DNA of 64,000 nucleotides. It comes from an uncultured Lachnospiraceae bacterium. Its GTDB lineage: Bacteria; Bacillota; Clostridia; Lachnospirales; Lachnospiraceae. The stretch lies in NCBI GenBank assembly GCA_910588215.1, contig CAJUQJ010000009.1, positions 1 to 64,000 of the forward strand, written 5' to 3'. The position numbers were made by a program, and so were the translations under genes. Positions 1 through 7,930 of the stretch are shown one piece after another. How positions within the stretch are numbered: position 1 is the first letter of the stretch; every line of letters starts with the position of its first letter. A model generated the notes under the pieces. The model did no database searches. It was not told the DNA's origin and worked only from the letters and a program-made list of their open reading frames with translations.

Positions 1-178
1 TTACTCCATAGAGCCTTGCTAAAACAGGAAGAGTCAAAACATCCGGCAAAGTTGTTCCGCATTCCCATCTTGAGACAGTCTGTACATTTACATTCAGATT
101 GTTGGCCACCTGTTCCTGGGTATATTTATTTGTCAAACGGAATTTTTTTAAATTTTCACAAAATATAGTTTGCTCCAT
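1..178 (-). CDS. XRE-family helix-turn-helix regulator (partial, N-terminus only)
   Basis: The minus strand encodes a start at 178 preceded by an AGGTGA ribosome binding site at 185-190. The 59 visible residues begin MEQTIFCENLKKFRL and form a Cro/C1-type helix-turn-helix: the TQEQVANNLNV helix is followed by the recognition helix around NVQTVSRWECGTTLPD. The gene runs off the left edge, so any C-terminal domain is unseen. Such small regulators often sit in mobile or accessory DNA, which fits the AT-rich composition here. The HTH call is firm; the target genes are unknown. Confidence 0.85.
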   Translation of the reverse strand, partial: MEQTIFCENLKKFRLTNKYTQEQVANNLNVNVQTVSRWECGTTLPDVLTLPVLARLYGV

Positions 179-219
179 ATCTCATCACCTCGAAATTTAT
201 TTTTTTAGAAGCTTCTGAA

Positions 220-588
220 TTAGATTATATTAAAAAATAAAAAAGTAGGTAATGTCTTATTTTGTGAGCAGTATCGCAAAATTTGTATAGTCATAACCAG
301 ACTGACGTTCTGATTATCCAACTGCCGTTTTAAATAGTCGATGTTCTTCTGACTCTCGTCACCATCTGCTCTGCAAATAGACGGAATATCATCATAATTC
401 ATGGTACGGATATCTATGCATAAACGGCTGAGCCCTTCCCATTCTTCTCTTAAAATAGAATAGCACAGTGTATCGCTTTTATCGCGGGCGTGCTTTCTCA
501 ATCTGCCTTCAAAGGTAAAGGAGCATTTTTCTAAAACTCTTATACTCTCCTTATTGTGATGACAGGCAGCCTTGCCCCCATTCTGCAC
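220..588 (-). pseudogene. Chimeric remnant of two GNAT acetyltransferases
   Basis: The frame reads a GNAT C-terminus (SIRVLEKCSFTFEGRLRKHA, then YSILREEW) running straight into a GNAT N-terminus (IRTMNYDDIPSICRADGDES, then KNIDYLKRQLDNQ). It then loses recognisable homology near NVSLVM and ends in an AT-rich tail. Neither acetyltransferase is complete: the first lacks its acetyl-CoA-binding core and the second stops after about 40 residues. The 5' end overlaps the 3' end of the racemase gene by about 50 nt, and recognisable homology starts only at about 555. The simplest reading is a deletion scar joining pieces of two neighbouring genes, not a working enzyme. The family call comes from recognising the motifs; no search was run. 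Confidence 0.6.
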
Positions 589-1682
589 AGTAGTTCGTTA
601 CTGATACTGCCGGAACGGTATGCAACAGCAGAAGCAGATAAATCATCATATTCTTCCGCGCTTATAAGAGTTGCAATATCACCTGTGGACACCCCTTGCA
701 CATCTGTTATGTCTATAGAAAGCTGATCCATACAAATCCGCCCGACAATAGGCACAATATGACTATTTACCAATACCCTGCCGTTTCCATTTGAAAGGTT
801 TCTCGGAAAACCGTCACCATATCCAATCGGTATAGTCGCAATTCTGCTGTCACGTTCAGCTATAAAATCCCTGCCGTATCCAACGCTGTCACCTTTACCT
901 ACCTGCCGTATTGACACCACCCGGCTTTTTAAAGAAAGTACAGGACGCAAGTCAAGTTTTAAATTCGTGTCATCATTCAGGGAACTTAAAACTCCATATA
1001 ACGCTATTCCCACTCTTATGTAATTACAAGTAAGATCAGGATAGTTTAATAAACCGTAACTACTTTGAATATGTACTTTAGGAATATTTATTTTCCCATC
1101 CTTCAAATCATCTATCAAACGATAAAAATTGTCAATCTGTATTCTGGTAAATGCAATATCATCCGGCAGCATACTGTCTGCACAGCACAAATGCGTATAT
1201 ATCCCACAGATTTTTAAATTTTTCATCTCAAAGACCTTTTCTACCGCCATAACTTCCTTGCAGGAAAATCCAAGCCTGTGCATCCCCGTATCTATTTTAA
1301 TATGGGCTTTTAGTGCGGCATCTTGGCTGTTTAAGTCTTTTGCATATTCAAAATCTGTCAAGGTCTGTATCAAATCAAATTTTTCCAGATCGGACGCGCG
1401 TTTCACACTGGTATATCCAAGAATAAGGATTTCCCCGCAAACGCCATTTTTTCTAAGTTGTATGCCTTCTTCAATCGTAGCAACCGCAAACGCTTTAATC
1501 CCCATTTTATTAAGAATTGTGGATATTTTGCAAGCCCCATGTCCATATGCTTGTGCTTTTACAACAGCCATTAATTCACATTCAGGCGGCATTGCTTCCG
1601 TTAATATTTTTACGTTATGTTTCAAATTTTCTATATTCAGTTCAATCCATGAACGGTCCATTTCTGCCTGTATGCTTCTCAC
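540..1682 (-). CDS. Alanine/serine racemase, VanT-like catalytic domain without membrane domain
   Basis: This is a 380-residue fold-type III PLP racemase. The PLP lysine is in MAVVKAQAYGHG (about residue 42), and the catalytic tyrosine lies in the GDSVGYGRDF segment. MDQLSIDITD is the usual C-terminal domain motif. The start used is a GTG one base after the acyltransferase stop, with GGAG 9 nt upstream. In VanG/VanC/VanE clusters this position is held by VanT, a membrane-anchored serine racemase that supplies D-Ser for D-Ala-D-Ser precursors. Here the N-terminal membrane domain is absent. From context the likely product is D-Ser (or D-Ala) for the ligase at 2192-3250. Housekeeping Alr is the alternative; sequence alone does not settle substrate preference. 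Confidence 0.82.
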   Translation of the reverse strand: MRSIQAEMDRSWIELNIENLKHNVKILTEAMPPECELMAVVKAQAYGHGACKISTILNKMGIKAFAVATIEEGIQLRKNGVCGEILILGYTSVKRASDLEKFDLIQTLTDFEYAKDLNSQDAALKAHIKIDTGMHRLGFSCKEVMAVEKVFEMKNLKICGIYTHLCCADSMLPDDIAFTRIQIDNFYRLIDDLKDGKINIPKVHIQSSYGLLNYPDLTCNYIRVGIALYGVLSSLNDDTNLKLDLRPVLSLKSRVVSIRQVGKGDSVGYGRDFIAERDSRIATIPIGYGDGFPRNLSNGNGRVLVNSHIVPIVGRICMDQLSIDITDVQGVSTGDIATLISAEEYDDLSASAVAYRSGSISNELLCRMGARLPVITIRRV

Positions 1683-1683
1683 T

Positions 1684-2151
1684 TTATCCTACTCCTTCTA
1701 TCATACGCATTGGCTGTGAAACAACGGTATAATTGTCTGGAACATTTGTATTTACTACAGCGCCTGCGCCGATTTTTACATTATCCCCTATTCTGATATC
1801 CCCAATAATGACAGCACCTGCACCAATCAAACAATTATTACCAATTACAGGCGCTTTTCTGTCTATTTCTCCAATTGTTACATTTTGATAAATACAACAA
1901 TTTTCCCCTATTTGTGCATATCGTGAAATAAAAACTCCATGTAGTCCGTGTGGAAGGGATAAATTATTCTTTATTACTGTATCCGGACCAATATACCCTC
2001 CATGCCGGTGCGCACATCTACTAAGTAAGAAAGTTAAAATATCATGCACTATTCCATCTCTTCCTGTCTTTTTCTGAATCCTATAAAGACGCCAAAAGTG
2101 ATGCATATTATTTCCCCTTGAATAGTCAATGATTATTCTTCTGATATTCAT
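1684..2151 (-). CDS. Serine O-acetyltransferase-like hexapeptide acyltransferase
   Basis: This 155-residue protein is built of left-handed beta-helix hexapeptide repeats from about residue 60 (YIGPDTVIKNN, IGENCCIYQNVTIGEI, VIGNNCLIGAGAVI, IGDNVKIGAGAVV). It resembles the C-terminal half of CysE. The catalytic-histidine region of serine acetyltransferases is represented by LPHGLHGVFIS. It lacks the long N-terminal helical domain of classical CysE, as many short SATs do. AAGGAG precedes the ATG. It lies between the VanG-like ligase and the racemase, with only one base separating it from the latter, so it is co-transcribed with them. Serine is the shared metabolite, suggesting a role in serine handling for D-Ser supply; that link is inference. 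Confidence 0.75.
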   Translation of the reverse strand: MNIRRIIIDYSRGNNMHHFWRLYRIQKKTGRDGIVHDILTFLLSRCAHRHGGYIGPDTVIKNNLSLPHGLHGVFISRYAQIGENCCIYQNVTIGEIDRKAPVIGNNCLIGAGAVIIGDIRIGDNVKIGAGAVVNTNVPDNYTVVSQPMRMIEGVG

Positions 2152-2191
2152 AACGACTCCTTATACAAAATTTCCTTATATTCTACAGTTT

Positions 2192-3250
2192 TTATTTATC
2201 ATCCCATTTTACATACAGGCTTATTAACTTATCTAATACTTCTGTAAAAGATAAGCCAATGCCTTTCATCATGTTGGGATATCGGCTATGGGTAGTAAAT
2301 CCGGGAATCGTATTTACTTCATTAAATACGATTTCACCAGACGGTGTATAGAACATATCCACCCTTGCATAACCTGAACATCCCAAAACTTTATATATAA
2401 CCTTTGCAGTTTCCTGTATCCTTTTTTCTGTTTCACCGTCCACTCTTGCAGGCATATAAATTTTTGAAGATTTCAATGTATACTTTTCTGTATAATCAAA
2501 AAAACTTCCTGATAATTCTATTTCATCAATTCTCCCAACGGTCAGGGTATCATTGCCAAGTATTGCGCAGCCTACTTCAAATCCATTGACAGCTTCCTCG
2601 GCAATAACTGCCGTATCGTATTGAAAGGCAAATTCTGCTGCCGCATCAAGCTGCTTCATTTCAGTTATTCTTGTAATGCCAAAAGATGATCCGGAGCGGA
2701 CAGGTTTTACAAACAGCGGACAACACAAATTTTTCTTTATTTCCTTATAAGCTGTTTCTTTTTCAAAACGCCTGAAAGATACAGATTTAGGAACAGCGAT
2801 TCCTGCAAGGCTGACAAGTTTATGCGCCCTGTCCTTGTCCATACAAATCGCCGATGAAAGCGTATTGCATCCAACAACCGGTATCCCTGCCAATTCAAAC
2901 AATCCTTGCAGAGTGCCATCTTCTCCATTTTTGCCATGTAATATGGGAAATACCAAATCAATTGGAATCTCTCTACACTTATTCCCATAAAACTCTCTAA
3001 ATCCTTGTGCCAAACGGCTTTGGGAAACCATAATTGGATATAAATTTCCCTCGTCTTCAAACCATGAATTATTACTGATATTTTCAATTTTTCCTGTATA
3101 ATGATACCATTCTCCATCTCTGGTAATACCAACCGGTACAATCTCAAAATGTTTTCTATTGATATTCTGCAAAACGGAAAATGCTGATTGTAACGATACA
3201 TCATACTCTGTTGAATGACCGCCAAAAATAACTACTATCCTTTTTTTCAT
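2192..3250 (-). CDS. vanG: VanG-type D-alanine--D-serine (or D-Ala) ligase
   Basis: This is a 352-residue ATP-grasp D-Ala--D-X ligase. The N-terminus IVVIFGGHSTEYDVSLQSA matches the Ddl/Van family, and PILHGKNGEDGTLQGLFELA is the substrate and ATP region. VKPVRSGSSFGI is the ATP-grasp loop, the omega-loop reads EKYTLKSSKIYMPAR, and FNEVNTIPGFT carries the metal-binding Glu/Asn. That omega loop resembles VanG/VanC-type ligases that add D-Ser more than D-Lac ligases. The ATG at 3250 sits one base after the vanW stop with AAGGCGG upstream. Neighbours vanRS, vanW and a racemase support the VanG-type assignment. The D-Ser rather than D-Ala preference is inferred, not shown. Confidence 0.82.
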   Translation of the reverse strand: MKKRIVVIFGGHSTEYDVSLQSAFSVLQNINRKHFEIVPVGITRDGEWYHYTGKIENISNNSWFEDEGNLYPIMVSQSRLAQGFREFYGNKCREIPIDLVFPILHGKNGEDGTLQGLFELAGIPVVGCNTLSSAICMDKDRAHKLVSLAGIAVPKSVSFRRFEKETAYKEIKKNLCCPLFVKPVRSGSSFGITRITEMKQLDAAAEFAFQYDTAVIAEEAVNGFEVGCAILGNDTLTVGRIDEIELSGSFFDYTEKYTLKSSKIYMPARVDGETEKRIQETAKVIYKVLGCSGYARVDMFYTPSGEIVFNEVNTIPGFTTHSRYPNMMKGIGLSFTEVLDKLISLYVKWDDK

Positions 3251-3251
3251 C

Positions 3252-4076
3252 TTATACACCGCCTTCCATAATTTTTATGTTATCAGGAAGCTGATAACCT
3301 ATTTGACACCGATTGACATACAATTTCCTTTCCGTTTTTCTGCCGAAATTTCTGTCTGTTTCTATAATACAGACTGATGCGATCTGATAAATTTTTTCAT
3401 CCAGTTTTCTGTAAGTTACAGATGAATTAAACACTGAATATTCAATGTTTACAACGTTTTTCGCCAAAATACGACCATACATAGTATTATCATCAAAATC
3501 AACTTCAATCTGAAATGTATTCTCCGTTTTATTACAAACTTTTAAATCTAACCAGCCCTCATTAACTGTCGCATCTGTTCCTTTTGGAAAATTTTCTGTT
3601 GTAGACGGAAAGGATAATGCAGCATGGCCATGCCGTTCGATAACGGTTAATGGCGTGTGCAAAAACATCCAGAACAACATATCGCTCAACATACATAATC
3701 CTCCGCCATAAGATGCAACCGTTTTTCCATTTATCACATTAAGCCCGTCCTTGTATTTTTGATGGCGGTCTGCCCACCGAACAAGCTGCCAAAACGAAAA
3801 TGTCTCCTCAGGTTCTATAATGATTTTATCAATTGTTTTAGCTGCCAATTTTAAATTGTATACTTTATTAAATTGATATTTCATATCAAATCCACTGTTT
3901 CCATTCAGCATAGGAATTGAAGTTTCAAATACTAAATTGGGAAGTGTTTTTTCAGATTTCTTTTGTGCATACCTGTACCCGTCTAACCGCATTTTGAAAT
4001 AAAAAAATTTTTTTCTTTGCCATTTACGTAGAGGAAGCAAAAAAGGAAATATCTGTGTTAATCTTTTTCTTGACAT
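3252..4076 (-). CDS. vanW: VanW-family protein
   Basis: This 274-residue protein has the VanW core. FSFWQLVRWADRHQKYKDGL is followed by GKTVASYGGGLCMLSDMLFW, the glycine-rich cysteine-containing signature, and HGHAALSFPSTTENFPKGTD. VanW is a conserved accessory protein of vanB and vanG clusters with no established biochemical function. It is the first gene downstream of vanRS, as vanY/vanW are in vanG operons. The start has AAGGAG 9 nt upstream. The upstream gap carries VanR-box-like repeats and a terminator-shaped hairpin (4113-4223), so expression is probably VanR-dependent and perhaps attenuated. Confidence 0.85.
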   Translation of the reverse strand: MSRKRLTQIFPFLLPLRKWQRKKFFYFKMRLDGYRYAQKKSEKTLPNLVFETSIPMLNGNSGFDMKYQFNKVYNLKLAAKTIDKIIIEPEETFSFWQLVRWADRHQKYKDGLNVINGKTVASYGGGLCMLSDMLFWMFLHTPLTVIERHGHAALSFPSTTENFPKGTDATVNEGWLDLKVCNKTENTFQIEVDFDDNTMYGRILAKNVVNIEYSVFNSSVTYRKLDEKIYQIASVCIIETDRNFGRKTERKLYVNRCQIGYQLPDNIKIMEGGV

Positions 4077-4112
4077 AAAACTGCTCCTTCATCTATATTT
4101 GCGCAAAACAAA

Positions 4113-4156
4113 ACACCCTTGTTTTGGTACTGTTACTGTATCAAAAACAAGAGTGT
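4113..4156 (-). terminator. Intrinsic terminator/attenuator between vanS and vanW
   Basis: Read on the minus strand, ACACTCTTGTTTT pairs with AAAACAAGGGTGT around an 18-nt loop and is followed by TTTTGTTTT. It lies between the vanS stop (4218) and the vanW start (4076). Only 36 nt remain between hairpin and vanW, too little for a separate promoter, so transcripts starting at the VanR boxes must pass it. It could also simply trim the vanRS message. Confidence 0.7.
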
Positions 4157-4199
4157 AGTTTGTTTGTTTACACACACAATATTCAACTGATTTACTATA

Positions 4200-4223
4200 A
4201 ACTTTCTTACAATTTACTTACGA
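4200..4223 (-). promoter_or_regulatory. Tandem VanR-box-like repeats upstream of vanW
   Basis: The minus strand reads TCGTAAGTAAATT then TTGTAAGAAAGTT, two copies with an 11-bp period. They resemble the reported VanR-binding consensus TCGTANGAAATT of the vanA system. The first copy overlaps the vanS stop codon. Tandem 11-bp-period half-sites are typical of OmpR/PhoB-family regulators such as VanR. No convincing -10 hexamer could be fixed downstream. Confidence 0.6.
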
Positions 4224-5363
4224 AACCGGCAGTACGACTTCAAATTCAATTACTTCATCCTGACTTTTTGCCTGAATAGTACCATGATGAAGCTCAACAA
4301 TCTGTTTTGCAATAGCCAGTCCTAGACCTGCCCCTCCATTGCTCGTACTTCGTGAAGCATCAAGCCTGTAAAACTGTTCAAATATCCGTTCCAGTTTTTC
4401 CACCGGAATGGTATCTCCATGATTCGTGAAACTGATCATTACATTTTCTTCCAGTCTGGTAACTGTAACGTTAATATCCGTACCATTAAAACTGTAAATA
4501 ACGGCATTTCTTAACAGATTATCAAATACACGCTGCATCCTGTTTGCATCGCATCTCATTATAATTCCCTCTGGAACATGAAGATTACACTTCAAATTCT
4601 TTTCATTCAGCATTGGCTGGAATTCATATAAAAGCATTTCAAGCAAACGCCTTAAATTTATTTTACTATATTGAAGTGTTATTGTCGTCAAATTATATTT
4701 CGATATTTCAAAAAATTCATTGATTAAATCTTCCAACCGCTCTGCTTTATCCAATGAAACAGAAAGATACTTTTTCCTCAGCTCATCCGATATTTTTTCT
4801 TCATCACGCAATAAACTCAGATAGCCTATAACAGATGCAAGAGGTGTTTTCAGGTCATGGGCAAGATACATGATCAAATCATTTTTTCGCTGTTCTGCCG
4901 CAGACATATCTCTTCTTTGTTTTTCAATGATATGCTTTATCGTGTTTAACTGTCTCTCCATTGGCAAAAGTTCAGGCGATAAAGATACCTCTGTCGCACC
5001 ATCTTCTATCAAGCTGTCCATTCCCTTTCCAATTTCTTCAAAATACTTTGTAAACCACCTCAGAAAGATGCGGAATATAATAAGAAATGCTATGACTAAC
5101 GCTATTATCATTATCATATCCATATGATTACGAAATACCTGAGTATATAAACTATATGCAGCATCATACTCCATCAGAAAAGCATTTTGTAAAATATCAA
5201 TTATGAAATCAGCAAAGTGACCTCGTAAAACTGTAAAGCGCAGAAAATAAATCAGCAAAACTGCCATAAAAAACATGACTGTCAAACGTATAAAGACTTT
5301 AGTATAAAATGTTTGAAATTCCTTATTTAAAATATTGCTTTTATTTTTCAATGGTGTACCCAA
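4218..5363 (-). CDS. vanS: VanS-type sensor histidine kinase
   Basis: This is a 381-residue membrane kinase. TM1 is near residues 25-45 and TM2 near 82-101, with about 35 residues exposed between them. The HisKA motif YLAHDLKTPLASVIGYL has its phospho-acceptor at His169. The ATP-binding domain has the N box FDNLLRNAVIYS, FTNHGD, and G2 GGAGLGLAIAKQIVELH. It senses a cell-wall signal and phosphorylates the adjacent VanR. The short extracytoplasmic loop is like VanB/VanG-type sensors. The start is uncertain: TTG at 5363 directly follows GGGGAG, and TTG at 5351 has better spacing. Either overlaps the vanR 3' end, implying translational coupling. Confidence 0.88.
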   Translation of the reverse strand: MGTPLKNKSNILNKEFQTFYTKVFIRLTVMFFMAVLLIYFLRFTVLRGHFADFIIDILQNAFLMEYDAAYSLYTQVFRNHMDMIMIIALVIAFLIIFRIFLRWFTKYFEEIGKGMDSLIEDGATEVSLSPELLPMERQLNTIKHIIEKQRRDMSAAEQRKNDLIMYLAHDLKTPLASVIGYLSLLRDEEKISDELRKKYLSVSLDKAERLEDLINEFFEISKYNLTTITLQYSKINLRRLLEMLLYEFQPMLNEKNLKCNLHVPEGIIMRCDANRMQRVFDNLLRNAVIYSFNGTDINVTVTRLEENVMISFTNHGDTIPVEKLERIFEQFYRLDASRSTSNGGAGLGLAIAKQIVELHHGTIQAKSQDEVIEFEVVLPVS

Positions 5364-6042
5364 CTCCCCATATATTTACTATAAATTTTGCCTTTTTTGC
5401 TGAATCGTTCATCTTTTCCCGCAAACGACCTATATGCGCCATTACTGTATTATTGCTATTCAAATATTTTTCACCCCATACTGCCTCAAATAATTCTTCT
5501 GATGGAACTACTTTTCCTTGATTCTTACATAGATACCAGAGAATCGAAAACTCTATCGGTGTTAATTGTAACTCTTTTCCATACAAAAAACATTTATGGG
5601 TATGTTTGTTAATCAACAGTCCCCTAATATCATACTCCTCTATCTCCTCCATTTTTCTTCCCGCAAGATTATTATAACGTACATACCGTCTCAACTGCGT
5701 TTTCACTCTTGCTGCTACCTCTAATGGATTAAACGGTTTTGTTATATAATCGTCAGCACCGATTGTCAGTCCCATAATCTTATCCCTATCCTCTATTTTT
5801 GCCGTAAGTATTATGATCGGATAGTAAAACTGTTCCCTGATCTTCCGGCAAATCTGGAAACCGTCTATATCGGGCAGCATTACATCTATAATCGCCAAAT
5901 CCAGTTCTGTTTCATGAATGCACTTCAGGGCATCCATTCCATTATAGAATTTATATACAGTATAACCATCATTTTTGAGGTAGACCTCAATTAAATCTGC
6001 TATTTCTTTTTCATCGTCCACTATCAAAATTTTCTCGTTCAT
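5341..6042 (-). CDS. vanR: VanR-type OmpR-family response regulator
   Basis: This 233-residue regulator has a receiver domain with the acidic pair in ILIVDDEKEIADL (residues 9-10), phospho-acceptor Asp53 in IIDVMLPDIDG, and the conserved Lys in DDYITKPF. The C-terminal winged helix is ELQLTPIEFSILWYL ... NTVMAHIGRLREKM ... IWGVGYTIEK. An upstream in-frame ATG exists at 6138, but ATG 6042 has a CACCT/AGGTG ribosome site 6 nt away and begins the receiver in the usual place. It is the first gene of the operon and should activate the vanW-ligase-racemase genes through the repeats at 4200-4223. Confidence 0.9.
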   Translation of the reverse strand: MNEKILIVDDEKEIADLIEVYLKNDGYTVYKFYNGMDALKCIHETELDLAIIDVMLPDIDGFQICRKIREQFYYPIIILTAKIEDRDKIMGLTIGADDYITKPFNPLEVAARVKTQLRRYVRYNNLAGRKMEEIEEYDIRGLLINKHTHKCFLYGKELQLTPIEFSILWYLCKNQGKVVPSEELFEAVWGEKYLNSNNTVMAHIGRLREKMNDSAKKAKFIVNIWGVGYTIEK

Positions 6043-6109
6043 ACAAACACCTGCATATCTATTGATAAAATTCATTGCTCTTACTTTAAAAGTACATCCA
6101 CCGATTTTT

Positions 6110-6138
6110 ACTATATCACGCAAAATCTGAAAAGACAA
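6110..6138 (-). promoter_or_regulatory. Promoter of the vanRS operon
   Basis: The minus strand reads TTGTCT-N17-TATAGT, a good sigma-A promoter with exact 17-bp spacing, about 70 nt upstream of the vanR start at 6042. The rest of 6139-6257 shows no gene. Confidence 0.7.
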
Positions 6139-6257
6139 TTTTCATTTATCCTTTATCCATAAATTTTTACTGATTTAATCGTATATCATCTCAAAAGCAT
6201 CTTATACCACCTGTAACAGACTTACGCTTTCACACCCGCTCTCGTAGATAAAAATGC

Positions 6258-6286
6258 TGGGCAGATAGCAATATACTATCCGCCCA
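6258..6286 (-). terminator. Rho-independent terminator after lipoprotein operon
   Basis: On the minus strand TGGGCGGATAG pairs with CTATCTGCCCA around a 7-nt loop and is followed by GCATTTTTATC. It lies downstream of the small ORF ending at 6343. Confidence 0.75.
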
Positions 6287-6342
6287 TTCTTTACTACCTC
6301 GCCCCTTCGTCTTTCTGTTTTGACCAATGGTTCCCACACTTC

Positions 6343-6459
6343 CTATGTGTTTCTTTTCGTATCCCTTTTCCCAAAAGCAATACTGCCTGTTATAACAATG
6401 ACTGCCATTAGCGCAATAAGAGAACCATGCCTTTTTAAAAGCCATTTTACATCTTCCAC
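6343..6459 (-). CDS. 38-residue single-span membrane peptide
   Basis: A GTG start lies 3 nt after the stop of the lipoprotein gene, and GGAGG inside that gene's last codons is placed correctly for it. The peptide has a charged start (EDVKWLLKRH), a hydrophobic run (GSLIALMAVIVITGSIAFG), and a basic tail (KRDTKRNT). That is one transmembrane helix with positive flanks. Translational coupling to the lipoprotein suggests a joint function, perhaps a membrane partner or a leftover of a longer protein. No family is recognised. The ribosome site, coupling and terminator at 6258 support it as a real small gene. Confidence 0.55.
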   Translation of the reverse strand: MEDVKWLLKRHGSLIALMAVIVITGSIAFGKRDTKRNT

Positions 6460-6462
6460 TAT

Positions 6463-7728
6463 TTAAGTTCCTCCATAACCCTCTTTCGGGTAAAGATTTA
6501 CCCTTTCTTCCTCCGTCAACCGATTTGAATGCCACCAAATATCATGGTCTCCTTCTGATAAGGTTATCTCATTCGATACATACTGAAAACTGTCCTCACT
6601 TAATGGACGGATTACGGTTATGTGTGAAAACTCCTTAGACATATTTCCATTGGGATATACCGCATTGATATGAAGCGTAACTGTCCCATCCTCGTTCTCT
6701 GTATAACTCACTACTTCCGGATATGCAATATCCGGATATTCTGCCTCGTAAAATCCTCGTGGTCTATATTCATAGGCGGCAAGTTCCGAAAGATATGTTG
6801 TTTTGGAACGGAGCGTTTCACGACCCATATTGAAATATGCCCCGATCACATCTTCAAATAGTTCTTCCGGTACCTGATAAACAGCTCCAACTCCTAAATT
6901 CTCATCTGGCATATAAGGCACTGGCTGACTGTATATCATTGGATAGAACCTGTCAAATAAATCGTAAAAGTCCAAATCCCCAAAATCATCCTCGCTCCAA
7001 TTACAGAGAAACAGGTTGTTTTGTTTATAACCAACTGGCAGGATATACTTTCGGTTATATTCCCTGCACTTTTCATCCAAAGGCAAAATCCGCAGCATCG
7101 TATGTTCTGGTGTGTCGCTTAATGTCAATATATAACTTTCATCTGATAAGCAGCTCCCCTCAAAGATTAAATATCCTTCCTCCGTATACTGCCAGAAGTC
7201 CGCCGGGTAGCTGACTGTACTTCTATTCTGCAAACTGCCACTCTGGTCATATTGATAATATTCTCTGACAATATTTACCCTGCCGCCCTCTGTTTTCAGA
7301 TCAAATTTGCGAATCCCCATCTCCATAACCACTATAATGGTCAATTCATCAATCTCTTTTCCATCTACTGCTTTACAAAAATCAAACGCCTGCTCTGCCT
7401 GCACCATGTCAATCTGATTCCCGCTGTCAACGGCCGCATAACCATTTTCACCGAGTCTGGCAACCATGCGCCGCATAATATCCAGACTTCCCAATGTGTT
7501 TGTATCTACTGCTTCATCATAAATATCACTGAGAAGTTTCTCTATGTGTTGTACATCGACAGAAGTATTTTCATCGGAGGAATATACTTCTCTGTCTTGC
7601 TGCGTTATCTCAATATCGGATACCTCCGGCGTTTCATCGCTACACCCTGTCATTATTGACAATATCAGTATTATCATTGCAAATAAAAAAGAACCAGCTT
7701 TCCAAAACCTGTTTGTCTTTTCCAACAA
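6463..7728 (-). CDS. Secreted lipoprotein of unknown function
   Basis: This 421-residue protein has a type II signal peptide: basic start, hydrophobic FLFAMIILILSI, lipobox IMTGC with Cys near residue 29, then an acidic linker. It should be tethered to the outer face of the membrane. The mature part is acidic and aromatic-rich, with no motif assignable to an enzyme; it may be one of the uncharacterised DUF lipoproteins of clostridial accessory elements. The start is TTG (TTG-TTG-GAA) with GAGGAGG 9-10 nt upstream. It is followed with coupling by the 38-residue membrane peptide. It lies between the van cluster and the PadR locus, with no clear link to either. Confidence 0.7.
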   Translation of the reverse strand: MLEKTNRFWKAGSFLFAMIILILSIMTGCSDETPEVSDIEITQQDREVYSSDENTSVDVQHIEKLLSDIYDEAVDTNTLGSLDIMRRMVARLGENGYAAVDSGNQIDMVQAEQAFDFCKAVDGKEIDELTIIVVMEMGIRKFDLKTEGGRVNIVREYYQYDQSGSLQNRSTVSYPADFWQYTEEGYLIFEGSCLSDESYILTLSDTPEHTMLRILPLDEKCREYNRKYILPVGYKQNNLFLCNWSEDDFGDLDFYDLFDRFYPMIYSQPVPYMPDENLGVGAVYQVPEELFEDVIGAYFNMGRETLRSKTTYLSELAAYEYRPRGFYEAEYPDIAYPEVVSYTENEDGTVTLHINAVYPNGNMSKEFSHITVIRPLSEDSFQYVSNEITLSEGDHDIWWHSNRLTEEERVNLYPKEGYGGT

Positions 7729-7930
7729 TATAACCGCTTCCTCCTCTCCCTTTTACATCTTCAACCATACTTGCAGTCAAAATCGCATTTTCCTCTGTTT
7801 TCTTTGCCAGCAGAATATCTTCCCTGTATCTGCAACCGTATTTTATTTCCACAAACGAGACAAAATACCCATTCGGTTGTAAGCAAGCATCTTCACCTCC
7901 GCCGTGATCATTTGACCTACTATAATATTC

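Noticed and set aside
7640..7852. Possible 70-codon gene MEIKYGCRYREDILLAKKTE... before and overlapping the lipoprotein, preceded by a 15-codon frame with GGAGG
   Set aside because: The frame starts at a GTG without its own ribosome site and its 3' third overlaps the signal peptide of the lipoprotein, which is convincing in its own frame. A broken older gene is possible, but the evidence is too thin to list it.
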